DNA from: CAYPCH01 sp964409165
Lineage (GTDB): Bacteria > Bacillota > Clostridia > Acetivibrionales > Acetivibrionaceae
Assembly: GCA_964409165.1 (NCBI GenBank)
Contig: CAYPCH010000025.1
Span: 1-34,031, forward strand
DNA length: 34,031 nucleotides
Reading direction: 5' to 3'
Shown here: positions 25,061 through 31,649 of the stretch, piece by piece
Layout: each line of letters opens with the position of its first letter
Numbering within the stretch: position 1 is the first letter of the stretch
Program-made: the position numbers and the translations under genes
Notes under the pieces: generated by a model
The model's database searches: none
Seen by the model: only the letters and a program-made list of their open reading frames with translations
What the model was told of the DNA's origin: nothing

Positions 25061-25134
25061 AAAAAAGTGATTTTTGTGATATTGTATGAAGGAAATTGAA
25101 GTGCGGTTTAAAATTTTTATCGCATTCAATATAG
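25061..25134 (+). repeat. 74-bp leader element, copy A
   Basis: Identical to 31389-31462 at 63 of 74 positions without gaps. The 3' part is most conserved (ATCGCATTCAATATAG identical). A small hairpin, TGCGGT with ATCGCA, is kept in the other copy as TGCGAT/ATCGCA, a G-U to A-U change. It ends 34 bases before the actin-like gene. Confidence 0.85.
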
Positions 25135-25168
25135 TTAGAAAGTAAGAGAAATTGGGGGAGGAATTTAA

Positions 25169-27088
25169 ATGTTGAAAGCAGGTATTGACGGGGGAAATAA
25201 CACTGTAATAATTGCCTTAGAAGAGATGGAACCGCTTATAATCCCTACTATACTCGTACCGTATAAGGACTATGATCAAGGACTTGATATGCTGGAAGAT
25301 TATAAGAAGCCTTTAAAAGACTGTATGGATGTGGAAATTATTTTAAACCATAAGGACAGCAGTTCAAGAAAAGAACTTGGAAGGTTTTATGTTGGTGAAT
25401 ATGCCAAGGAAATGGAAAGAATCAACGTAAAGGAAAGAGATATAGGCAGGACAAAAAAAGGAGACGATGGTCTGGAAATATGTATTTTATCTTCTTTAGC
25501 TGTTGCAGTTGCTGAGAAGCAGAATGCAGAAAGTGGAAGCATGCATCAGAAGATAAAAATCGTAACAGGTCTTCCGTGCCTTCAGTTTAGAAGCGATAAG
25601 GCAGAATATGCAAAGCAGTTTAGGGGCTCTCATAAGCTGATATTCAGGGGTAGTTATGACTTGGAAGTAGAGCTTGAAGTATTAGAAGCAGTTGTTGAAA
25701 TGGAAGGGGCAAGTGCCCTCAAAAGACTTATATTCAATGATTCCGGTGAATATCTGTATAAGGAAGAGGAACTTATCGACCGTTTGATACTTGGGATTGA
25801 AATCGGGGAGTTTACAAGTGAAGTAATTGCTTTGTCCTTTAGAGAGAATGACGATGGAAAAGTTATGCCTGAGTATAAACAAAAATTGTGCATGGGAATA
25901 GATTTGGGTATAGCAAATGCCAAACAGCCGGTAATTGATTACCTTAGGGACAGGTACAGCACAATAGTAGACCGCTATGACATAGATGCTTCGTTGAAAA
26001 GAAGGCTTAGAAGAGGATGTATTGACCTTGAAAACGGTGAAATGTTTAATATTATGCAATTGTACGAAGAGAATCTTTCTCAGCTGGCAAGTTCTATTTC
26101 AACTCTGATAAACAATAAAGTTAAGAGTGCAGGAGAAAAAGGCAAAGTAAAACATACCCTTTTATACGGCGGTGGTGTTTGTGTGCTGGATTATAAAATG
26201 GGTAACTTCTTAAGGGAAAGAATACAGGAGCTAGTAGGTGGAAAGAGTTCAATAGTAGAAAATCCCCATACGGTAAACGCATTAAGTTACTTATTTAATG
26301 CAGTGAAATCTTTTGGAAGTTCTGCAACACCAAAAGCCAATACGGAGGCTGAAAGTGCAATAAGCTATTCAGAGCAGAAGAGGATGATACAGGATCCGAA
26401 GTCGGAAAGCAAGATTAAAGAGGCAAGTATGCCGATTCAGATAATAGTTCAGGATGATGGCATTATATGGGAGGCAAAGACAATAAGAGGTGCTGTGGCT
26501 TCAGTATTAGGTGATGATTATTTAGCTGCAAGTGATATTGTTGCAGAAAAGAATATGCGTATCAAAGCCGCTGAAAAAGAGGTTGAAAAAGCAAAAAAAC
26601 GCGGTATTAAAGCAATTGTTTATGATGGATTAAATGGGAACATATATGGAGATAAGGTGTCTAATGAAAATAAGAACAGTGAGCAGGACGGAATAATAAG
26701 AGTACGAGTGGAAAATGACAGACTGTTTCTTTTGTCACTTGTGAAATTAGGGACTATTAAAATAATGGAAAGAAAAGATACCTATTTTCTGAGGTCGCAT
26801 CAGAAATGGAGTCTTTTATATAACAGTAAGGGAGCACTACAATGTTGTAGCAACTGTTTGCATAGAATTTACAACAAGCATATAGTTTGTCCTGTTTATA
26901 ATACACAAAAGGAACAAAACGACGGAACCGACTGCGGCTCATATACTATATATCCGGGGTCTTACACTGATGAGTACACCGGCGGAGATTACATAGATAT
27001 ATGCAAGGAAAATTCTGTTGATGAGCTTATAGAAAAAGTCGGACAGCTATGGATGATACAAGGTGAGTTATTGGAAGCTACTGAGTGA
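25169..27088 (+). CDS. ParM/actin-like ATPase with Cys-rich C-terminal extension
   Basis: A 639-residue protein. The first 400 residues show the actin/Hsp70 fold of the ParM-StbA type: phosphate-1 loop AGIDGGNNTVI (3-14), IVTGLPCLQF, phosphate-2 loop GIEIGEFTSEVIA, and adenosine loop LLYGGGVCV. A Ser/Glu-rich joint at about 388-425 leads to a C-terminal region of about 210 residues that I do not recognise, with a charged helix (AAEKEVEKAKKRG) and cysteines C559, C560, C563, C574, C589 and C612 that could bind zinc. ParM normally segregates plasmids, but this copy sits among chromosomal housekeeping genes with no ParR or centromere repeats seen. The SD site GGGGGAGGAA fixes the ATG. A terminator follows. 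Confidence 0.8.
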   Translation: MLKAGIDGGNNTVIIALEEMEPLIIPTILVPYKDYDQGLDMLEDYKKPLKDCMDVEIILNHKDSSSRKELGRFYVGEYAKEMERINVKERDIGRTKKGDDGLEICILSSLAVAVAEKQNAESGSMHQKIKIVTGLPCLQFRSDKAEYAKQFRGSHKLIFRGSYDLEVELEVLEAVVEMEGASALKRLIFNDSGEYLYKEEELIDRLILGIEIGEFTSEVIALSFRENDDGKVMPEYKQKLCMGIDLGIANAKQPVIDYLRDRYSTIVDRYDIDASLKRRLRRGCIDLENGEMFNIMQLYEENLSQLASSISTLINNKVKSAGEKGKVKHTLLYGGGVCVLDYKMGNFLRERIQELVGGKSSIVENPHTVNALSYLFNAVKSFGSSATPKANTEAESAISYSEQKRMIQDPKSESKIKEASMPIQIIVQDDGIIWEAKTIRGAVASVLGDDYLAASDIVAEKNMRIKAAEKEVEKAKKRGIKAIVYDGLNGNIYGDKVSNENKNSEQDGIIRVRVENDRLFLLSLVKLGTIKIMERKDTYFLRSHQKWSLLYNSKGALQCCSNCLHRIYNKHIVCPVYNTQKEQNDGTDCGSYTIYPGSYTDEYTGGDYIDICKENSVDELIEKVGQLWMIQGELLEATE

Positions 27089-27114
27089 TTATAAGCAAAT
27101 TCGATGTGTAGTGT

Positions 27115-27140
27115 AAAAGGGGCTTTGAGCCCCTTTTAGT
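27115..27140 (+). terminator. Terminator after the actin-like gene
   Basis: A 10-bp stem AAAAGGGGCT/AGCCCCTTTT with a 3-base loop. The Ts of the descending arm act as the U-tract. Confidence 0.85.
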
Positions 27141-27348
27141 GTATAGACCTCTTGGAGTGAAATGAAAGAGGCAAAATTGAGTTCCCTCAATAAGCATTCA
27201 ATTTTATTTACAATATATAACACTTCTGTGATTAGTTTAAATAGGGAAAAATAAATAAGGAAAAATATTTATAGTACTACTTGACTTAATTGAGAAATTG
27301 AAATAAAATTGGGTGTAAAGTATTTTTGCTTTACAGGTGGATTGAATA

Positions 27349-27702
27349 ATGGATAAAGTTTATGAAATTGCCATGTTATTAGATTTTTACGGTCAATTGC
27401 TTACTGAGAGGCAGTTTGAAATACTGAATATGTATTATAATAATGACTATTCTCTTGGGGAGATTGCCCAATGTCTTAGTATAAGCAGGCAAGGTGTACA
27501 TGACAGCGTTAAAAAAGGAAAGGTTTTTTTAAACAATATGGAAGAAAAGCTGGGACTTGTGAGAAAATTCACAGTGCAAAAAGACCGGGCTGGAAAAATA
27601 CTCGAATATATACGTAATATTGAAATAGACAATTTAAGTCAGAAAGATATAGAAAGTCTTAAGAAAGTTGAGATCGGCATTATTGAAATTATCGAAAGTT
27701 AG
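27349..27702 (+). CDS. ylxM: YlxM/p13-like putative SRP-associated HTH protein
   Basis: A 117-residue protein with a sigma-region-4-like helix-turn-helix (LTERQFEILNMYYNND, then SLGEIAQCLSISRQGVHDSVK). YlxM family proteins precede ffh throughout Firmicutes and streptococcal YlxM interacts with SRP components. The size and the 23-base spacing to ffh fit. SD site AGGTGGA lies before the ATG. It opens the ffh-rpsP-khpA-rimM-trmD run. Confidence 0.92.
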   Translation: MDKVYEIAMLLDFYGQLLTERQFEILNMYYNNDYSLGEIAQCLSISRQGVHDSVKKGKVFLNNMEEKLGLVRKFTVQKDRAGKILEYIRNIEIDNLSQKDIESLKKVEIGIIEIIES

Positions 27703-27725
27703 GAATAAAGTTGAGGTGTCTTTAG

Positions 27726-29066
27726 ATGGTATTTGAAGGTTTGTCAAATAAGTTGCAGGAAGCTTTAAAAAAGATTAAAGGTGCTGGAAGGGTAACAGAA
27801 AAGAACGTGAAGGAAATGATGCGTGAGATCAAGTTGGCCCTTTTAGAAGCAGATGTTAACTTTAAAGTTGTAAAAGACTTTATAGCAAAGGTATCAGAGA
27901 GGGCTGTAGGACAGGATGTATTAGAGAGTCTTACCCCGGGTCAGCAGATAATAAAGATTGTGCATGAAGAACTTATAAACCTGATGGGGTCTGCCAACAG
28001 TAAATTGACTTTTGCATCAAAACCTCCAACAGTTTATATGATGGTTGGACTTCAGGGTTCAGGTAAGACTACCACATCAGGAAAGCTGTCGAGTGTTCTG
28101 AGAAAGCAGGGCAAGAATCCTCTTCTTGTGGCGTGCGATGTTTACAGGCCGGCAGCAGTAAAGCAACTTCAGGTAGTTGGTGGACAACTTGGAGTGGATG
28201 TATTTTCCATGGGGGATAAGATAAACCCTGTTGATATTGCAAAAGCTGCGGTTGAGCACGCAAGAGCGAAGCAGCATGATCTTGTCATAATTGACACAGC
28301 AGGTCGTCTACACATAAATGAGGAACTGATGGAAGAGCTTCAGAACATAAAAAGCGCGGTAAATCCCAACGAGATTTTGCTTGTGGTTGACTCAATGACA
28401 GGACAGGACGCTGTAAACGTTGCAGAGAGCTTCAATGAGAAACTTGGGATTGATGGTATTATATTGACAAAATTGGATGGTGACACAAGGGGGGGAGCAG
28501 CTCTTTCTGTGAAAGCTGTTACCGGTAAACCGATAAAGTATATTGGAATGGGGGAAAAACTAAGTGATCTTGAACCCTTTTTTCCCGATAGAATGGCTTC
28601 AAGAATACTTGGTATGGGAGATGTTTTAAGTCTTATTGAAAAGGCACAAAGTGCTTTTGACGAGAAAAAAGCGATTGAAATGGAAAAGAAAATGAGAACT
28701 CAGCAGTTTACTTTGGAAGATTTTCTTGACCAGATGCAACAATTAAAGAAAATGGGACCATTGAATCAGGTTTTAGGTATGCTTCCAGGAGTAAATGCTA
28801 ATGCAATGAAGGATGTGGATATAGACGAAAAGAAGATGTCTCACGTTGAGGCTATTATAAAGTCTATGACAAAGCAGGAAAGGAATGAACCTTCGGTAAT
28901 AAATGGAAGCAGAAGAAAGAGGATTGCCGCAGGAAGTGGCACAACTGTGCAAGAAGTTAATAAGCTTTTGAAAGATTTTGAGCAAATGAAAAAGATGTTT
29001 AAGACAATGACTGATATGGGTAAACGCGGTAAAAAGGGATTAGGAAAATTCCGATTACCGTTTTAA
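27726..29066 (+). CDS. ffh: Signal recognition particle GTPase Ffh
   Basis: A 446-residue SRP54 protein. The N-domain helices cover about 1-95. The G domain has GLQGSGKT (108-115), the DTAGR box, and TKLDGDTRGGAALS. The Met-rich M domain from about 320 includes FTLEDFLDQMQQLKKMGPL, the SRP-RNA motif (SRRKRIAAGSGT), and a C-terminal FRLPF. It binds signal sequences and 4.5S/6S-like SRP RNA to target proteins to the membrane. The start ATG follows TTGAGGTG. Confidence 0.98.
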   Translation: MVFEGLSNKLQEALKKIKGAGRVTEKNVKEMMREIKLALLEADVNFKVVKDFIAKVSERAVGQDVLESLTPGQQIIKIVHEELINLMGSANSKLTFASKPPTVYMMVGLQGSGKTTTSGKLSSVLRKQGKNPLLVACDVYRPAAVKQLQVVGGQLGVDVFSMGDKINPVDIAKAAVEHARAKQHDLVIIDTAGRLHINEELMEELQNIKSAVNPNEILLVVDSMTGQDAVNVAESFNEKLGIDGIILTKLDGDTRGGAALSVKAVTGKPIKYIGMGEKLSDLEPFFPDRMASRILGMGDVLSLIEKAQSAFDEKKAIEMEKKMRTQQFTLEDFLDQMQQLKKMGPLNQVLGMLPGVNANAMKDVDIDEKKMSHVEAIIKSMTKQERNEPSVINGSRRKRIAAGSGTTVQEVNKLLKDFEQMKKMFKTMTDMGKRGKKGLGKFRLPF

Positions 29067-29109
29067 GAGATTGAACATGGATTTTGCATAATTACTTAGT
29101 TTGATCTCT
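29066..29109 (+). other. Hairpin between ffh and rpsP
   Basis: AGAGATTGAAC (29066-29076) can pair with GTTTGATCTCT (29099-29109) with two G-U pairs and a 22-base loop. There is no T-run after it, so it is more likely a processing or stability element than a terminator. Confidence 0.4.
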
Positions 29110-29171
29110 ATAAAAGGAGCCTAAATAAGGTTTCAAAATAAAAATGCATATAACAGGGGAGGTGAAGAATA

Positions 29172-29414
29172 ATGGCAGTTAAAATGAGACTTAAAAGGAT
29201 GGGAGCAAAGAGAAATCCTTTCTATAGAGTGGTTGTTGCAGATGCAAGATTTCCTCGTGACGGAAGGTTTATCGAAGAAATAGGCACATATAATCCTCTA
29301 ACAGACCCAAGTGAGGTGAAAATTGATGCTGAAAAAGCTCAAAAGTGGCTTAAAAATGGTGCTCAACCTACAGATACTGTAAAGTCCCTTTTGAAAAGAA
29401 CAGGAATTATATAA
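29172..29414 (+). CDS. rpsP: 30S ribosomal protein S16
   Basis: An 80-residue S16 of normal length with the family start MAVKMRLKRMGAKRNPFYR and the GTYNPLTDPSEVKID and GAQPTDTVKSLLKR blocks. It stabilises the 5' domain of 16S rRNA. SD site GGGGAGGTGAA precedes the ATG. Here a 221-base gap with a hairpin and a small ORF separates it from khpA. Confidence 0.98.
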   Translation: MAVKMRLKRMGAKRNPFYRVVVADARFPRDGRFIEEIGTYNPLTDPSEVKIDAEKAQKWLKNGAQPTDTVKSLLKRTGII

Positions 29415-29427
29415 GGAATAGCTGAAA

Positions 29428-29489
29428 TATTACTTCGGATTTTTCGTGTAGTTTATTTGAATAAAATAAACTTAAGAAGTGAAGTAATA
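29428..29489 (+). other. Two-tier hairpin downstream of rpsP
   Basis: The outer stem TATTACTTC (29428-29436) pairs with GAAGTAATA (29481-29489). The inner stem GTTTATTT (29451-29458) pairs with AAATAAAC (29464-29471) around GAATA. It lies just upstream of the 29518 small ORF. No T-run follows. Confidence 0.55.
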
Positions 29490-29517
29490 GCAGAAGGTTT
29501 ATTTAAGGAGCACAAAG

Positions 29518-29583
29518 ATGGTTGTGGATGAGTTGCCTTACAGGAAACTCCAAAGCCTAGGAGCACCATCAAGATATGTTTAA
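29518..29583 (+). CDS. Candidate 21-residue small protein between rpsP and khpA
   Basis: An ATG-to-TAA ORF of 21 codons, peptide beginning MVVDELPYRK and ending GAPSRYV. It has the SD site AAGGAG (29505-29510) exactly 7 bases before ATG, as good as those of the neighbouring real genes. It sits in a 221-base gap inside a highly expressed operon, after a two-tier hairpin, and ends 53 bases before khpA. It could be a leader peptide, a small ribosome-associated protein, or chance. I do not recognise the sequence. Confidence 0.5.
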   Translation: MVVDELPYRKLQSLGAPSRYV

Positions 29584-29635
29584 AGACTAATGTGAAACAA
29601 AATATATTGGGTAAAAACACGGGAGGTATTAAATT

Positions 29636-29866
29636 ATGAAAGAGCTTCTCGAAACGATTGCAAAAGCACTTGTAGATTACCCGGAGGATGTTTATGTAAA
29701 TGAAGTTGAGGGAGAGAAATCCAAGATCCTTGAGCTTCGGGTATCTAAAGATGACATGGGTAAAGTCATTGGAAAGCAAGGCAGAATAGCAAAAGCAATC
29801 AGGACTGTAGTAAAGGCTGCTGCAGTTAAAGAAAACAAAAGAGTGTCTGTAGAAATACTACAATAA
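29636..29866 (+). CDS. khpA: KH-domain RNA-binding protein KhpA (YlqC)
   Basis: A 76-residue single KH domain protein. The GxxG loop appears as IGKQGRIAKAIR, with the flanking VSKDDMGKV and VKAAAVKENKRVSVEIL. KhpA pairs with KhpB (Jag/EloR) and binds many RNAs, affecting cell elongation in streptococci. SD site GGGAGGT lies before the ATG. A terminator follows, before rimM. Confidence 0.95.
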   Translation: MKELLETIAKALVDYPEDVYVNEVEGEKSKILELRVSKDDMGKVIGKQGRIAKAIRTVVKAAAVKENKRVSVEILQ

Positions 29867-29870
29867 AATT

Positions 29871-29912
29871 TGTGGGCAGGGGAAATACTCTTGTCCACAT
29901 TTTTGGTTTTTT
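29871..29912 (+). terminator. Terminator between khpA and rimM
   Basis: TGTGGGCAGGGG (29871-29882) pairs with CTCTTGTCCACA (29888-29899) using G-U pairs, with a 5-base loop and then TTTTTGGTTTTTT. It may attenuate rather than block rimM-trmD expression. Confidence 0.85.
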
Positions 29913-30010
29913 AGAACAGAATGGGAGAGGCTCAAAGAATTGAGTACCCTTGATGGGTGCATAATTTTTTAGGTCTAAAAGAAGATTTTGAATGGCGGTG
30001 TTTAATAAAG

Positions 30011-30535
30011 ATGATACAATACTTGGAAGTTGGGAAAATCGTTAACACGCATGGTGTCAGAGGAGAGGTTAAAGCAATTCCTCTGACTGATGACCCAAGA
30101 AGATTTGACAAGTTAAAACAGATTTATATTTCTGACGTAATTTCGGAAAATATGAAAAAGTATGATATTGAGTCTGTAAAATACCATAAAAGTTTTGTAA
30201 TATTGAAGATGAAAGAAGTCAGTGATATAGACTCTGCACAAAAACTAAAGGAGCAATTTATTATTATTGACAGAAAGGATGCAGTAAAACTTCCAAAAGA
30301 TACTTTTTTTATGTGTGATTTGATTGACCTTGAAGTTTTCGATGAAAAAGGGGACAAAATCGGTACTGTTAAGGAAATACTGAAAACCGGAAGCAATGAT
30401 GTATATGTTATAGAAGATGAAAACAAGAATGAAATACTTATACCGGCATTGAAATCGGTTGTTATGGAAATTTCGCTTGAAAATAAAAAGATTACGGTAT
30501 CTTTACCACAGGGATTGATAGATGATGAGATTTGA
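30011..30535 (+). CDS. rimM: 16S rRNA processing protein RimM
   Basis: A 174-residue 30S maturation factor that works with S19 and 16S rRNA. The N-terminal RimM barrel (VGKIVNTHGVRGEVKAIPLT) is followed by a PRC-barrel (LEVFDEKGDKIGTVKEIL, then EILIPALKSVVMEI). ATG30011 gives the usual family length; an in-frame GTG at 29957 would add 18 residues and has no SD site. The stop overlaps the trmD start by 11-14 bases, indicating coupling. Confidence 0.95.
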   Translation: MIQYLEVGKIVNTHGVRGEVKAIPLTDDPRRFDKLKQIYISDVISENMKKYDIESVKYHKSFVILKMKEVSDIDSAQKLKEQFIIIDRKDAVKLPKDTFFMCDLIDLEVFDEKGDKIGTVKEILKTGSNDVYVIEDENKNEILIPALKSVVMEISLENKKITVSLPQGLIDDEI

Positions 30536-31244
30536 TATTCTGACACTCTTTCCCGAAATGTTTGATGTTGTTATGAATAAGAGTATTATCGGGAGAGCGC
30601 AGCAAAATGATATAATAAAAATCAATACAATTAATATTCGTGACTTTTCAAAGGACAAGCATAAAAAAGCGGACGATTATCCTTATGGGGGAGGTAGCGG
30701 AATGGTTATGATGGCACAACCTATCTATGATGCCTACCTCTCAATAGTTTCAAGTATTGAAAATAAGCCGAAGGTTATTTATTTAAGCCCGCAAGGAAAT
30801 GTGCTAAACCAAGATATGGTAAGGGAATTGTCAAAAGAAGAACATCTGATACTTTTGTGCGGCCATTATGAAGGTGTTGACGAAAGGATTGTTGAAGAAA
30901 TAGTGGATATAGAAATATCTATAGGGGATTATGTTCTTACGGGTGGAGAATTACCGGCCATGGTTCTTGTAGATTCTGTAAGCAGGTTGATACCGGGAGT
31001 ATTATCAAGTGAAGAATCCTACTCACAGGAATCTCATTATGAAGGGGTTCTGGAATATCCTCAATACACAAGGCCTTATGAGTTTAATGGTAGGAAAGTT
31101 CCTGACATACTGCTATCGGGTCACCATGAGAACATAGCAAAATGGAGAAGAAAGCAATCGCTTAGGCGTACATCTTATAAAAGACCAGATTTGTTTGAGA
31201 AACTCAACTTTGACGACACCGACAAGAAGCTTGGTGCTCCTTAA
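30522..31244 (+). CDS. trmD: tRNA (guanine37-N1)-methyltransferase
   Basis: A 240-residue SPOUT-fold methyltransferase making m1G37, which prevents +1 frameshifting. Motifs include RFDILTLFPEMFD, DDYPYGGGSGMVMM, the trefoil-knot SAM pocket LLCGHYEGVDERI and SIGDYVLTGGELPA. The ATGs at 30522 and 30525 are both possible; the second gives the common MRFDILTLFP start. It overlaps rimM. rplS, which normally follows, is not found in the remaining window. Confidence 0.98.
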   Translation: MMRFDILTLFPEMFDVVMNKSIIGRAQQNDIIKINTINIRDFSKDKHKKADDYPYGGGSGMVMMAQPIYDAYLSIVSSIENKPKVIYLSPQGNVLNQDMVRELSKEEHLILLCGHYEGVDERIVEEIVDIEISIGDYVLTGGELPAMVLVDSVSRLIPGVLSSEESYSQESHYEGVLEYPQYTRPYEFNGRKVPDILLSGHHENIAKWRRKQSLRRTSYKRPDLFEKLNFDDTDKKLGAP

Positions 31245-31388
31245 AAGAATTAAGCAACTCTGAATTTTTAAAGTTTTAGGGAATGGAAAATGTTGAATAA
31301 TCATAAATGCTATAGTATAATTTATTAAGGTTTATGTTATTATTATCTCCAAAGTTTCTATACTAATCACGAAAATGGTCCTACATTG

Positions 31389-31462
31389 AAAAAATTAATT
31401 TTCGTGATGTTGAATTAAGGAAATTCAAGTGCGATACAAAATATTTATCGCATTCAATATAG
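31389..31462 (+). repeat. 74-bp leader element, copy B
   Basis: Matches 25061-25134 at 63 of 74 positions without gaps, in the same orientation relative to a downstream gene (187 bases before the SLH/VWA start). It retains the TGCGAT/ATCGCA hairpin. Confidence 0.85.
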
Positions 31463-31468
31463 CGTACC

Positions 31469-31531
31469 ATTTGATTTCAAATGAGCATTAACCAAAAACA
31501 ATAAGGGAAGTTGTATATATATCATTCCTAA
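31469..31531 (+). repeat. Degenerate repeat related to 22584-22651
   Basis: It continues directly from leader element copy B, so the two may be parts of one larger element, with 22584-22651 a fragment of its 3' half. Confidence 0.5.
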
Positions 31532-31649
31532 GTCAGATTGCAGGAATAAGTATAATCTGTGAGAATAATATGGATTGTCTCATATATAACATATATAAAT
31601 TGTTCATATATAAAAAGAGATCAATAAAATCAATAAGGGGAGTATAAAA

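Larger units (their letters stand above)
31245..31649. other. Spacer between trmD and the SLH/VWA gene (405 bases)
   Basis: Contains an 11-bp inverted repeat, ATCACGAAAAT (31366-31376) with ATTTTCGTGAT (31398-31408), the 74-bp leader element copy B (31389-31462), and a related repeat segment (31469-31531). The rest is AT-rich with no gene; the SD site AAGGGGAG lies just before 31650. Confidence 0.8.

Noticed and set aside
31296..31331. 12-codon ORF in the trmD-SLH spacer
   Set aside because: Too short and too AT-rich to distinguish from chance despite a purine run upstream.
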